From contig NZ_QLYX01000010.1 of NCBI RefSeq assembly GCF_003289645.1, forward strand, positions 124,001 through 188,000: a stretch of DNA of 64,000 bases, given 5' to 3'. Below the pieces are notes generated by a model. The model saw only the letters and a program-made list of their open reading frames with translations. It searched no databases and was not told the DNA's origin. Below, one piece after another: positions 7,188 through 15,542 of the stretch (positions are counted from its first letter, which is position 1; the number at the start of each line of letters is the position of its first letter). This DNA is from Actinomadura craniellae. GTDB lineage: Bacteria > Actinomycetota > Actinomycetes > Streptosporangiales > Streptosporangiaceae. Position numbers and translations under genes: made by a program.

Positions 7188-8090
7188 ATGTCCCGCATGG
7201 TCGGTGGGGATGGCGATGCGCTGGCGCAGGAGTTCCGCGATCTGCTGGCCACGGTGGACCCCGTGGCGGCCGTCGCGGCGGCGGACGCCTGCCGGGCGAG
7301 CGACGCCTATCCCGGGCTGTCGCCGACGGGCCCGATGTTCACGGCGGCCGAGCGGGTGCCCGGCGGTTGGCGGGTGCTCCTGCCCTGCACCCCTGTGCCG
7401 CAGGACGCCCGGGAGGCGCTGGGCGGTCTGCTCCGGGCCGACGCGGCGGCCCGCCCCGACGCCGAGGGGCGGGGGTTGCGCGCGGCCGCCGCGCAACTGG
7501 AGGAACGGCGGCTCGACGCGCTCACGCTGGGCACCCGGCGGTTGCGCGTGGTCCGCGTCGAGCAGGTGCTGCGGATCGGGCTGGACGGCCCCGAAGCGCC
7601 CCGGCCCACCGACCACGACCCCGCGACCGGGCCGGGCCCGGCCGAGTTGCTGCCCGTGCCGCCGCCGGCCGGCGCCGTGGCGGCCGAGTTCGACGCCCGG
7701 CTGCTCGCCGCCACGACGGGCCGCGCGGACGACGCCGAGCGCCGGGCCTTCGAGGACTACCCCGAACCGGTGTTCCTGCGGCCGGCCTTCGCGGTGGCCG
7801 AGCACACCGAGGGGCGGTGGCGGATCACCTCGCGCGCCCACTCCGGTCCCGGGGCGGCCCGGGGTGCCCTGGCGTTCTACTTCCGGCATCTGGTGCCGGT
7901 GGTCGAGCAACCCGATGAGATCGACCGCCTGGAGTACTCGGCGGCCGCCGACCTGATGGACGACCCGGCCCGGCGGGCCGGGATCACCGTGCTGGGCCGG
8001 CGGTTCCGCATCGTCCGTCTGGAACGCGCCGTCCGGATGGGCCCGGACGGCCCCGAGCCACCCCGGCCGTCCGACTTCGACCCGCGCTGA
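7188..8090 (+). CDS. Conserved actinobacterial protein, DUF5954-like
   Basis: This soluble protein has about 300 residues and no membrane segment. Two similar halves are visible: each carries a FTAAERVPGGWRVLL / FAVAEHTEGRWRITS strand pair and ends with a RLRVVRVEQVLRIGLDGPE / RFRIVRLERAVRMGPDGPE segment followed by PRP. That internal duplication and the EIDRLEYSAAADL stretch resemble the DUF5954 family of streptomycetes, whose function is unknown. I chose ATG 7188 because GAGAGG lies just upstream; the frame is open from 7101. It probably belongs to its own unit, convergent with thiI. Confidence 0.75.
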   Translation: MSRMVGGDGDALAQEFRDLLATVDPVAAVAAADACRASDAYPGLSPTGPMFTAAERVPGGWRVLLPCTPVPQDAREALGGLLRADAAARPDAEGRGLRAAAAQLEERRLDALTLGTRRLRVVRVEQVLRIGLDGPEAPRPTDHDPATGPGPAELLPVPPPAGAVAAEFDARLLAATTGRADDAERRAFEDYPEPVFLRPAFAVAEHTEGRWRITSRAHSGPGAARGALAFYFRHLVPVVEQPDEIDRLEYSAAADLMDDPARRAGITVLGRRFRIVRLERAVRMGPDGPEPPRPSDFDPR

Positions 8091-8106
8091 GCCCGACGAC
8101 CGCCGG

Positions 8107-9357
8107 TCAGGTGCTCTCGCCGTAGCGGGGACGGTGCAGCTGAACGCCCTCGGCGAGCTGCTCGGCGAGTTCGTCGGCGTCGAGCCGCCGGTCGATCTGC
8201 CGCAGGTCGTCGATCTTGGCACGGGTCTCGGCGCGGCGCGGTGCGAGGAGGGTGCAGCAGTCCTCGTCCGGCAGTTCGGAGATCGACAGGGTACGGACGC
8301 GACGGGCCTGGTCCATGATCTCGATCTTGTCGAGCCCGATCAGCGGGCGCAGGATCGGCAGCTGCACGGCGTCGTCGAGGGCGGTGATGTTGGCCAGGGT
8401 CTGGCTGCTCACCTGTCCCAGCGAGTCACCGGTGATCAGCGCCGCGCCGCCCAGCCTGCGGGCCAGGACCTCGCCCGTCCGCAGCATCAGCCTGCGCTGC
8501 GCGATGATCGCCAACCGGTCGGCGCCGGAGGACTTGATCTGCTGCTGGGCCTTCCCGAACGGCACCACGTACAGCCGGGAGTCGCCCTGGAACTTGTCCA
8601 GCTCCCGGACCAGCGCGTACGCCTTGTAGATCGACTCGGGCCCGGTGAAGGGCATCCCGGAGAAGTGCAGGTAGTCGACGCGCAGGCCGCGGCGCATCAT
8701 CCGGTAGGCGGCGACCGGCGAGTCGATGCCGCCCGACATGAGCACCAGCGCCCGGCCGCTCATCCCGACGGGCAGCCCGCCCTGACCGGCCACACCGTCG
8801 GTGAACACGAAGGCCTCGTCGCGGTCGACTTCGATCGACACGGTGTGGTCGGGCGCGGCCAGCCTGACCTGCAGCCCGTAGGCGTCGACGATGCGCTGCC
8901 CGACCAGGCGGTCGAGCTCGGTGGAGGTGAGCGGGAAGCGCTTGTCGCGGCGGCGGGCGCGGACCGCGAAGCTGCCGCTCCGCCCGGCCATCAGGTCCAG
9001 GGCGGCCTGGACGACGCCGTCCACGTCCTTGTTCACCCGCCATGCGCGGTGCGCGCGCACGATGCCCATCACGTCGGTGGCACGGCGGACCAGCCGGTCG
9101 ATCGTCGCGACGTCGGCGCCCTCGCTGCGCAGCACCATCACCCCGTACCGCCGGGCGATCTCGACCCGGGCGATGTCGCGGACCGCGGCGCGCAGGTTGT
9201 TCTGCAGCCGTCGCTCGAACAGCTCCCGGTTCTTGCCCTTGAGGACGAGTTCACCGAGTTTCAGCAGCACGCACGGCTCGCCCCCGACGCACTCCGCGGC
9301 GGGCGGCGGGGAGGCCTGCGGGATCGTCTCCGCACGGGTGACACCGAGCGTGGACAT
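8107..9357 (-). CDS. thiI: tRNA 4-thiouridine synthetase / thiazole synthesis protein ThiI
   Basis: This 416-aa protein has a ferredoxin-like plus THUMP N-terminal half (about residues 25-190) and a PP-loop pyrophosphatase half with SGGIDS at 208-213 and ELPDEDCCTLLAPR near the end. It adenylates U8 of tRNA for sulfur insertion and may supply sulfur for thiamine. It lacks the C-terminal rhodanese domain of the E. coli enzyme, so an outside sulfur donor is needed; a cysteine desulfurase at 49685 in this window is one candidate. AGGAGG lies seven bases before ATG 9357. Confidence 0.93.
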   Translation of the reverse strand: MSTLGVTRAETIPQASPPPAAECVGGEPCVLLKLGELVLKGKNRELFERRLQNNLRAAVRDIARVEIARRYGVMVLRSEGADVATIDRLVRRATDVMGIVRAHRAWRVNKDVDGVVQAALDLMAGRSGSFAVRARRRDKRFPLTSTELDRLVGQRIVDAYGLQVRLAAPDHTVSIEVDRDEAFVFTDGVAGQGGLPVGMSGRALVLMSGGIDSPVAAYRMMRRGLRVDYLHFSGMPFTGPESIYKAYALVRELDKFQGDSRLYVVPFGKAQQQIKSSGADRLAIIAQRRLMLRTGEVLARRLGGAALITGDSLGQVSSQTLANITALDDAVQLPILRPLIGLDKIEIMDQARRVRTLSISELPDEDCCTLLAPRRAETRAKIDDLRQIDRRLDADELAEQLAEGVQLHRPRYGEST

Positions 9358-9450
9358 GCTGAAGACCTCCTGCGAACGGGGAAAACGACTGCGCTGACAG
9401 TGTCGCGCACGAGAGCAAACACCGCGAACGACTCAACGTGTTCCCGCAGC

Positions 9451-9485
9451 GAAAAGGGCCCCTTCACCGCACGGTGAAGGGACCC
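9451..9485 (-). terminator. Terminator downstream of the phosphofructokinase gene
   Basis: A perfect 10-bp stem (9460-9469 with 9472-9481) is followed on the minus strand by GGCCCTTTTC. It sits between the phosphofructokinase stop and thiI, so thiI has its own promoter. Confidence 0.85.
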
Positions 9486-9566
9486 GCCCGCCCGCTCGGC
9501 TCGGCCGCGCCCGCCGCGACCGGGCCTCCGCTCCCGCGACACGGACCGCCCGGCCGCTCGCCCGGC

Positions 9567-10592
9567 TCAGCCGAAGAAGACCTCGGCCTCGGCGTACCGC
9601 TCGACCGGGACGACCTTGAGCTGCTCGGTGGCGGCGTCGAGACCGACCCGGACGATGTCGGTGCCCCGCAGCGCGACCATCTTGCCGTAGTCGCCGTCGT
9701 GCACCGCGTCGATGGCCTGCAGGCCGAACCGGGTGGCCAGGACCCGGTCGAAGGCCGTGGGCGTGCCGCCGCGCTGGATGTGCCCCAGGACGGTGCAGCG
9801 CGCCTCCTTGCCGGTGCGCTTCTCGATCTCGTCGGCCAGCCGCTGGCCGATGCCGCCCAGCCGGACGTGCCCGAATGCGTCGAGTTCGCCGGTCTGTAGC
9901 TCCATCTGCCCGTCGACCGGGTGCGCGCCCTCGGAGACCACGATGATCGGGGCGTACCGGGTCTTGAACCGGCTCTCGACGTACTCGACGACCTTCTCGA
10001 TGTCGAACGGCTGCTCCGGGATCAGGACGACGTTGGCCCCGGCGGCCATGCCGGCGTGCAGCGCGATCCAGCCTGCGTGCCGGCCCATGACCTCGCAGAT
10101 CAGCGCCCGGTGGTGGCTCTCGGCCGTGGTGTGCAGCCGGTCGATGGCCTCCATCGCGATGTTGACCGCGGTGTCGAACCCGAAGGTGTAGTCGGTCGCG
10201 TTGAGGTCGTTGTCGATCGTCTTGGGCACCCCCACGACGTTGACCCCGTTGTCGTACAGCTCACGCGCGACGCCGAGGGTGTCCTCGCCGCCGATCGCGA
10301 TGAGCGCGTCGACCCCCAGGCCCGCCAGATTGTCCTTGATGCGCTCGACGCCGCCCTCGACCTTGATCGGGTTCGTGCGCGACGATCCGAGGATCGTGCC
10401 GCCGCGCGGCAGGATGCCGCGGACCGCCTGCACGTCGAGGGCGATCGTGTCGCCCTCCAGCGGACCGCGCCAGCCGGCCCGGAAGCCGACGAACTCGTAG
10501 CCGTACTCCTGGACGCCCTTGCGCACCACAGCGCGGATGACCGCGTTCAGACCGGGGCAGTCTCCTCCACCGGTCAGCACTCCGACGCGCAT
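9567..10592 (-). CDS. pfkA: 6-phosphofructokinase, PPi-type active-site residues
   Basis: This 341-aa enzyme belongs to the group III PfkA family and phosphorylates fructose 6-phosphate. It starts MRVGVLTGGGDCPGLNAVIR. The phosphoryl-donor loop reads GGEDT with Asp at 104, and the substrate loop reads PKTIDND with Lys at 124. In this family Gly104 goes with ATP and Asp104 plus Lys124 with pyrophosphate, so a reversible PPi-dependent enzyme is predicted. I chose ATG 10592 over an upstream start because GGGGAGG sits six to seven bases before it. A DasR-like operator lies at 10680-10691. Confidence 0.93.
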   Translation of the reverse strand: MRVGVLTGGGDCPGLNAVIRAVVRKGVQEYGYEFVGFRAGWRGPLEGDTIALDVQAVRGILPRGGTILGSSRTNPIKVEGGVERIKDNLAGLGVDALIAIGGEDTLGVARELYDNGVNVVGVPKTIDNDLNATDYTFGFDTAVNIAMEAIDRLHTTAESHHRALICEVMGRHAGWIALHAGMAAGANVVLIPEQPFDIEKVVEYVESRFKTRYAPIIVVSEGAHPVDGQMELQTGELDAFGHVRLGGIGQRLADEIEKRTGKEARCTVLGHIQRGGTPTAFDRVLATRFGLQAIDAVHDGDYGKMVALRGTDIVRVGLDAATEQLKVVPVERYAEAEVFFG

Positions 10593-10679
10593 GTATTCCT
10601 CCCCATTGCTCACCCGGCCAGATTAGTGGCGCGGACATGCCTGCACCCGGCATTCACCGAGGTCTCCGGCGTGCCCTAT

Positions 10680-10691
10680 TGGTCTAGACCA
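10680..10691. promoter_or_regulatory. DasR/GntR-type operator (dre core) upstream of pfkA
   Basis: TGGTCTAGACCA is a perfect 12-bp palindrome identical to the core of the DasR responsive element of streptomycetes. It lies 88 bases upstream of the phosphofructokinase start and 57 bases before the divergent cassette end. A link to amino-sugar control is inferred. Confidence 0.7.
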
Positions 10692-10747
10692 TAGTGGTTC
10701 ATCCGGAGTCTCCGGGTGAATGTTCGGTGACCCTCCGGCCACAGGCC

Positions 10748-11209
10748 CTACCCGGTGCGGCGGGCCACCACCCACACCCGTCCCGGAACCCGCACCACCA
10801 CCCCGCCGGGCAGGCGCCGCAGGGCCAGCCGGCGAGGTCGGGGCTCCGCCCCCGCGGTAGGAGCCGCGGCATGGGCCCAGCACGCCTCGTGCACGGCGAG
10901 CTCGCGGCGGGCGGCGGGCGGCAGCGTCGCCGCGTGGGCGCGGGCGAAGCCCCACCCGTCCCGTCGCGCGCCGCCGGGCGGACGGCCCCGGGCCCAGCCG
11001 GCGAACGCGTCACGCCATCCGTCGCCGTAGGCCCGGGCCAGCTCCGGCCAGGCGCGGCCCACCTCCCCGGCCCGCTTGCCGAGCAGTGCCCGCTCGGCCG
11101 CGCCCACCGCCACCGGGTCGAACCCCGGCGGCAGCGGCCCGCCCGCCACCAGGGCACGCACCAGCGCCTCCTGTGCCGCCGCCAGCCCGCCGGCTCCGGG
11201 AGCGGTCAT
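10748..11209 (-). CDS. Small DUF692-partner protein (SCO6045-like)
   Basis: The predicted protein is 153 aa and soluble, with an Ala/Arg-rich helical N-terminal part ([33 protein letters not shown], in pieces) and a basic C-terminal strand region. Its ATG overlaps the stop of the DUF692 gene by four bases (ATGA), so the two are made together. Known MNIO enzymes need a small partner that recruits the precursor peptide, and position and size suggest that role here. I believe it resembles the S. coelicolor SCO6045 family, but no motif proves this. Confidence 0.75.
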   Translation of the reverse strand: MTAPGAGGLAAAQEALVRALVAGGPLPPGFDPVAVGAAERALLGKRAGEVGRAWPELARAYGDGWRDAFAGWARGRPPGGARRDGWGFARAHAATLPPAARRELAVHEACWAHAAAPTAGAEPRPRRLALRRLPGGVVVRVPGRVWVVARRTG

Positions 11210-12021
11210 GTGATCGCGGGGAGGCCGGCGGTGGCGGCGAGGGCGTCGAGTTCGGCGCGCAGCTCGGCGGCGGGCGGGTAGCGGCCGTCGCGTTCCAGCA
11301 GCAGGCCGGGCGGGCGGCGGCGGGCGCACAGCTCGGCAGTCAGGGCAAGCACCCCGGCGGGCAGGGGGTCGGTGTGGGTGTCGTGGTAGAAGCCGTCGTG
11401 CTCCGAACCGCCCGCCAGGTGCACGTACGCGATCCGTTCCAGCGGCAGCCGGTCGAGCAGGGCGGTGGGATCCGCGCCGCGGTTGCGGGCGTTGGCGTAC
11501 ACGTTGGCCACGTCGAGCAGCAGCAGGACGCCGGTGCGGTCGAGCAGTTCGGTGAGGAAGTCGGCCTCGTCGTACTCGGCGTCCGGCCAGTCGAAGAGCG
11601 CCGCGATGGGCTCGACGGCAAGCGGCACCGGCAGCTCGGCGGTGGTGCGGCGGATGTTGGCGGTGAGCGCGTCGAGGGCCTCCCGGGTGCGGGGCACCGG
11701 CAGCAGGTGCCCGGCCTCCAGCCCGCCCGCGCGCACGAACGCGATGTGCTCGCTGACCAGCGGTGCGCCCAGCGCCTCGGCGCAACCGGCCAGGTGCGCC
11801 ACCCGGGCCGGGTCGACGGGTTCGGCGCCGCCGAGCGAGAGCCGCACGCCGTGCGGCACCACCGCCACCCCCCGGTCGCGCAGTTCCAGGAGGCCCGGCC
11901 AGGGCCGGTCCGGATGGACCGACTCGGCGATGACCTCGGTGAAACCCAGCCCGGGCAGCTCGGCCACGAAACCGGCGATCTCCGGCCGCCAGCCGATGCC
12001 CACACCCAGTTCGGCGATCAT
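11206..12021 (-). CDS. DUF692 / multinuclear non-heme iron oxidase (MNIO)
   Basis: This 271-aa TIM-barrel protein carries the DUF692 signature residues: SEHIAF (E91, H92), AVEPIA (E137), [14 protein letters not shown] (D170, N173, N177), HLAGG (H201) and DTHTD (D214, H216, D218). Characterised members (MbnB, TglH, ChrH) hold two or three irons and oxidise Cys or Asn residues in ribosomal peptides. The gene just upstream encodes a membrane protein ending in Cys/Gly repeats, the obvious candidate substrate. ATG 12021 overlaps the stop of a second Cys/Gly reading segment (ATGA), which decides the start. The reaction here is unknown. Confidence 0.9.
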   Translation of the reverse strand: MIAELGVGIGWRPEIAGFVAELPGLGFTEVIAESVHPDRPWPGLLELRDRGVAVVPHGVRLSLGGAEPVDPARVAHLAGCAEALGAPLVSEHIAFVRAGGLEAGHLLPVPRTREALDALTANIRRTTAELPVPLAVEPIAALFDWPDAEYDEADFLTELLDRTGVLLLLDVANVYANARNRGADPTALLDRLPLERIAYVHLAGGSEHDGFYHDTHTDPLPAGVLALTAELCARRRPPGLLLERDGRYPPAAELRAELDALAATAGLPAIT

Positions 12022-12098
12022 CCCCCGCACCCTCCGCATCCTCCGCCGCAGGACGACGGGCATCGGCCGCCGGCCGATGCCCGTGCCCGGCCCGGCGG
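12018..12098 (-). other. In-frame Cys/Gly-rich extension behind a UGA codon
   Basis: Reading on in the same frame past the TGA of the TIGR04222 gene (12099-12101) gives 26 residues with no stop, ending [18 protein letters not shown] at 12018-12020 then overlaps the DUF692 ATG. No ATG, GTG or TTG lies in this frame, so it can only be made by read-through, recoding or another frameshift. It carries four Cys and mirrors the tail before the UGA. It may be translated or may be a recently cut-off tail. Confidence 0.6.
12058..12082 (-). other. Perfect hairpin 16 bases after the TIGR04222 UGA
   Basis: The arms GGGCATCGGCC and GGCCGATGCCC pair over 11 bp with a 3-base loop. It lies between the two Cys/Gly tails. 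Possible roles are pausing that promotes UGA recoding, shielding the DUF692 start, or limiting expression of the enzyme relative to its substrate. Confidence 0.75.
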
Positions 12099-13007
12099 TC
12101 ATCCGCCGCAGCCTCCACCGCCACCACCGCCGCAACCGCCTCCGCCACCGCCACACGAGGAGGTACCGCCGCCGTAGTAGCTGCTCGAACCACCCGAATC
12201 GCCCACCGCCAGGTTGCGCTGGATCTCGGCCTGGGTCGCGAAGTCGGGGTCGATGCTGCTGAGGGCCAGCCCGCCGTACAGGGCGACGCCGAGCGCCGCC
12301 CCGGACGGCCCGTACGTCGCCCAGGCCGGGGACATCGCGGGGTTGAGCGACTCGCCGCGCCGCCGCGCGTCGCGCAGCGCCCGCCGGCCCGCGCCGCTGG
12401 CCCGCGGCGTCGGCGCGAGCAGCAGCCCGAGGACGACGACCGCGAGAACGACCAGCGCGATCACCAGGAACAGGACCGGCCGGTCATTGGACAGGCCGGC
12501 CACCAGCCGGGCCACACCGATCGCGAACAGGGTGAGGAGCGGCAGGACCGTCCACCGCAACGCAGAGCGCTCCCGGGAACCGAGCGCGTAACCGTCGCGC
12601 TCCAGCCCCGCGGCGAGACCGTCCAGCACCTGCCGCACCTCGGGGACGGCCGGCACGGTGTTGACCCGGGCGCTGCCCTTGCGGCGCAGCGCGGCGACGA
12701 GGGCGTCGTCGAGGGGGTTGTCGAGCGGGGCCCGGACCGCCGGGGCGGCGGGGGCCAGGGCGACCCGGCCCCGGGCGGGAGAGGCGATCAGGCCCATCAG
12801 CCGAAGCCCGGCGAGGGCGGCGGCGGTGGCGCGGGACGCTCCCCCGATCAGATAGGCGATCTCGTAGGGGTGCAGTTCGCGGGAGGCCGACCGTCCCCGG
12901 CGCAGCAGGAACCGCAGCGCCAGCGTGACCACGAAGAGCACCGCTCCGGCCGCCGCGAACCCGGCGATGAACGCCGGGCCGGAGATCCCCCAGGTGTCGC
13001 CTTCCAT
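12099..13007 (-). CDS. TIGR04222 membrane protein with Cys/Gly-rich C-terminus
   Basis: This 302-aa membrane protein has a first transmembrane helix at about residues 10-35, a cytoplasmic TIGR04222-type region starting [17 protein letters not shown], two adjacent helices at about 150-205 and a weaker hydrophobic stretch near 240. The end is a Ser/Gly/Tyr linker and then CGGGGGGCGGGGGGGCGG, with Cys at 285, 292 and 300. Such tails recur in proteins encoded beside DUF692 enzymes and are plausible modification sites. GGGAGG lies six to seven bases before ATG 13007. An in-frame extension with four more Cys follows the stop. Function is unknown. Confidence 0.88.
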   Translation of the reverse strand: MEGDTWGISGPAFIAGFAAAGAVLFVVTLALRFLLRRGRSASRELHPYEIAYLIGGASRATAAALAGLRLMGLIASPARGRVALAPAAPAVRAPLDNPLDDALVAALRRKGSARVNTVPAVPEVRQVLDGLAAGLERDGYALGSRERSALRWTVLPLLTLFAIGVARLVAGLSNDRPVLFLVIALVVLAVVVLGLLLAPTPRASGAGRRALRDARRRGESLNPAMSPAWATYGPSGAALGVALYGGLALSSIDPDFATQAEIQRNLAVGDSGGSSSYYGGGTSSCGGGGGGCGGGGGGGCGG

Positions 13008-13191
13008 ACCGTTCCTCCCGCCGCCCGGACCCCACCGGGGTCGCCTTCCCGATAGATGCCGCCGGCGGGCCGGCGGTTCCCGCCCGATGTCGCGAAGGTG
13101 CCGTCAGGGTGCTTCGCCCGTGATGGTGAACGGTTCGCAGCGAAAGCACCAGACGTCCGCGCCCCGGCGGGCGGGGCGCGGACGGCGGCGA

Positions 13192-13623
13192 TCAGTCGCT
13201 GGGCGAGGCCGAGGGAGCCTGCTGTGTCGGCCGCGCGGGGAACGGAACGCCCGGCGGGACCCTGTCCTCCCACGGCCGGGGGACCCGGTACCCGCGCGGC
13301 TGCCCCGGGAAGGCCGGCTGCCCCGGGAGGATCCAGTACCCCGGCCCCCTCGGGTGCTCGACGACGTAGACGTGCCTTTCCTCGTGGTCGTCCAGCAGGT
13401 CGATGAGGGCCACCAGGCCACCGCCGATGAGCGCCCCGGCGAGTCCGGCGGCGACCAGCTGGGCGGGGCGGGAACGGGCCCGCTCCCGCCACGCGCCGGG
13501 CGGCCGGGCCGGCGGCGGGGGAAACGGCGGGGCCGCTCCCGGCGGCGGCGGTGGGGGCGGGCTGTCAGGCCGGGGTTCTTGGGGGGCGGCTCCGCCCGCC
13601 ACCCGCTTGTCGTCGTCTGCCAT
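13192..13623 (-). CDS. Pro-rich single-pass membrane protein
   Basis: The 143-aa protein has a Pro-rich cytoplasmic N-terminus (about residues 18-45), a single membrane segment around 53-72 (AQLVAAGLAGALIGGGLVAL) and an acidic-basic juncture DDHEERHVYVVEHPR. A Pro/Gly/Arg-rich outer part ends in PSASPSD. I recognise no family. The topology resembles small envelope-anchored proteins of actinomycetes. It is upstream of, and reads toward, the TIGR04222 cassette, 184 bases away, so it may or may not share a transcript. Confidence 0.7.
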   Translation of the reverse strand: MADDDKRVAGGAAPQEPRPDSPPPPPPPGAAPPFPPPPARPPGAWRERARSRPAQLVAAGLAGALIGGGLVALIDLLDDHEERHVYVVEHPRGPGYWILPGQPAFPGQPRGYRVPRPWEDRVPPGVPFPARPTQQAPSASPSD

Positions 13624-13733
13624 GGTGGTCCTTGTCTCGATGGTCGATTAAGGACATCATGCGCGCGAACTGCTAAGACCCTTGTAAACGCAATAATCCC
13701 CGTTGGCCGAAACAAGGGGATAAAGCGGTCATT

Positions 13734-14426
13734 TCACCCCGACTCGGTCGCCTCCGCCTTGGCATCGGCGGCGTACTTGTCGACGTACTCCTGGCCGGAC
13801 AGCGCCTGGATGGCCTGCATGATCTCGTCGGTGACCTTGCGCAGCACGGCCCGGTCGTCGGCCATGTCGTAGTACCGGGAGAAATCGAGCGGCGCACCGA
13901 ACCGCACCCCCGGCCGGATGCCGAGCCGGGGCAGCCGCCGCCCCGCGGGCATCAACTCGAAGGTGTTGATCATCGCCATCGGGATCACCGGGATGCGCGA
14001 CTCCAGGGCCAGCCGGGCCACCCCCGTCTTACCCCGGTAGAGGCGGTTGTCAGGGGCCCGGGTGCCCTCGGGGTAGATGCCGAGCAGCCGGCCCTCGCGC
14101 AGCACCCGCAGCCCGGTCGTCAGCGCGGCGTCGCCGGCACCGGCACCGGTGCGGTCGACCGGGATCACCCCGACCCCGGAGAAGAACAGCCTGCTGACCA
14201 GTCCCTTGATCCCGCGGCCGGTGAAGTACTCGCGCTTGCCGATGAAGATGATCGGCCGGCGCAGCGGCAGCGGGCCGAAGAAATGGTCGGCGAAGGACAG
14301 GTGGTTGCAGGCCAGGATCGCCGGACCGGACTTCGGGACGTTCCCGATCCCGGAGTTCCGCGGCCGCCACAGGAGGTAGAGGACCGGCGTGAGGACCACC
14401 CTGAGCAAGACCCAGAACCAGTTCAT
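13734..14426 (-). CDS. plsC: 1-acyl-glycerol-3-phosphate acyltransferase family protein
   Basis: The 230-aa protein has an N-terminal membrane helix (about 3-20) and the PlsC acyltransferase core: NHLSFAD (the H-x4-D active-site motif), FIGKREYF, VIPVDRTG and YPEGTRA, then IPVIPMAMINTFE. It transfers acyl groups onto lysophosphatidate or a related acceptor at the cytoplasmic membrane. Its relative order, between DAHP synthase and glucokinase/SRPBCC genes, matches the Rv2182c position in mycobacteria. The exact acceptor cannot be read from sequence. Transcribed leftwards, 250 bases from a divergent gene. Confidence 0.9.
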   Translation of the reverse strand: MNWFWVLLRVVLTPVLYLLWRPRNSGIGNVPKSGPAILACNHLSFADHFFGPLPLRRPIIFIGKREYFTGRGIKGLVSRLFFSGVGVIPVDRTGAGAGDAALTTGLRVLREGRLLGIYPEGTRAPDNRLYRGKTGVARLALESRIPVIPMAMINTFELMPAGRRLPRLGIRPGVRFGAPLDFSRYYDMADDRAVLRKVTDEIMQAIQALSGQEYVDKYAADAKAEATESG

Positions 14427-14677
14427 GCGGACACCTTTCCTCCGTCACGCGCTTCCCGCGGCGGGGTGAACCGGGGATGATGGAACATCTTCCCATCCCG
14501 AACCATAGGCGCCCACACCACATCTCGGCCTCGTGCACGTCCAGCAACCGCCGGCGCGTAGGCTCGTCGTTGAACTCACATCTGGGGAGCGGAGGCCGAC
14601 ATGCCGTTGCCGCCGGGTCCGCCGAGGCCGGGGGCGAGCGTCCCGTCCCAGGAGCGCCAGGAAACGGAGCCGACCTC

Positions 14678-15463
14678 GTGAACCGCCGTGGCAACGGACT
14701 GACGGCCGACTCGTACGCCCCGCTGATCGACCTGGCGCCGCACCTCGCCGATGCCATGCTCACGGAGCTTCGCCAGGCGGGCGTCGCCGCCTACGCGGCC
14801 CCCCTGCCCGATCCGGCCGGCCCGGAACCGTCCGGCGATCCCCTCGACCGGCTGTACGTCGACACCGCGATGAAGGCGACCGCCGAGGGCATCCTGGAGA
14901 CCCACCTGACCCGGCTGCACGACGTCGGGCCGTGGAGTTCCGACGGCTCCGACCCCGAGCCCCGGCCGAGCGAGGCGGGCGCCACGAGCACCGCCGAACG
15001 GGACGACGACGCCATCTGGGCCGAGATCGTGGCCGGCTACGACACCGCCCCCGAGGACGGCGCCACCCCCTGGCCCGAGCAGGAGAACCTCGACGAGCCC
15101 GACGACGCTCCTGACGACGCTCCCGGCGACCGCACCGGCCGGCTGCCGACGGTCCGAGTGATCAAGCCCGTCGACGAGGACCAGGACGACGAGGACGAGG
15201 ACGAACCGCTCGAACCCGACGACGAGGGGCACTACGTCCCCCCGCCCCCACCCCCGCTGCCCAGCGGCGACCCCGTCAGCCGCGCCGCCTGGGCGGCTCT
15301 GGTCGGCGGCCCGCTCTACCTGCTGCTCACCGTGGTTCTCGGCTGGTCGGTGCCCGGCTGGGCCGCCTTCCTGGCGGTCGCCGCCTTCATCGGCGGCTTC
15401 GTCACCCTCGTGCTGCGGATGGGCGACGACCCCCGCGACACCGACGACGGCGCCATCGTCTGA
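14678..15463 (+). CDS. Acidic conserved membrane protein of unknown function
   Basis: The 261-aa protein has an N-terminal helical domain (LTADSYAPLIDLAPHLADAML...), a long acidic low-complexity middle rich in Asp/Glu, a Pro run near residue 190, and two C-terminal membrane helices separated by GWSVPGWA. I recognise the C-terminal GGPLYLLL/GGFVTLVLRM pattern as common in actinomycetes, but it has no known role. GTG 14678 was chosen because GGAG lies nine bases upstream and the N-terminal sequence looks folded from there; the frame is open upstream to 14477. It is convergent with the EEP gene. Confidence 0.75.
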   Translation: MNRRGNGLTADSYAPLIDLAPHLADAMLTELRQAGVAAYAAPLPDPAGPEPSGDPLDRLYVDTAMKATAEGILETHLTRLHDVGPWSSDGSDPEPRPSEAGATSTAERDDDAIWAEIVAGYDTAPEDGATPWPEQENLDEPDDAPDDAPGDRTGRLPTVRVIKPVDEDQDDEDEDEPLEPDDEGHYVPPPPPPLPSGDPVSRAAWAALVGGPLYLLLTVVLGWSVPGWAAFLAVAAFIGGFVTLVLRMGDDPRDTDDGAIV

Positions 15464-15471
15464 CAGCCCCC

Positions 15472-15523
15472 ATGATCCTTCAGGATCCAGGGCGCTGTGG
15501 CGCACCGAAGGCTGAAGGATCAT
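15472..15523. terminator. Bidirectional terminator between convergent genes
   Basis: Perfect 12-bp arms ATGATCCTTCAG and CTGAAGGATCAT (15472-15483, 15512-15523) enclose 28 bases with a smaller inner hairpin. It lies between the stops of two convergent genes; no T-run is present. Confidence 0.7.
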
Positions 15524-15542
15524 CCACGTGGGCTCTTCCGTG

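Noticed and set aside
10748-12193. 481-aa minus-strand open frame
   Set aside because: The C-terminal 153 residues are the real partner gene; the N-terminal part is a frame shadow of DUF692 with Arg/Ala/Gly-rich nonsense.
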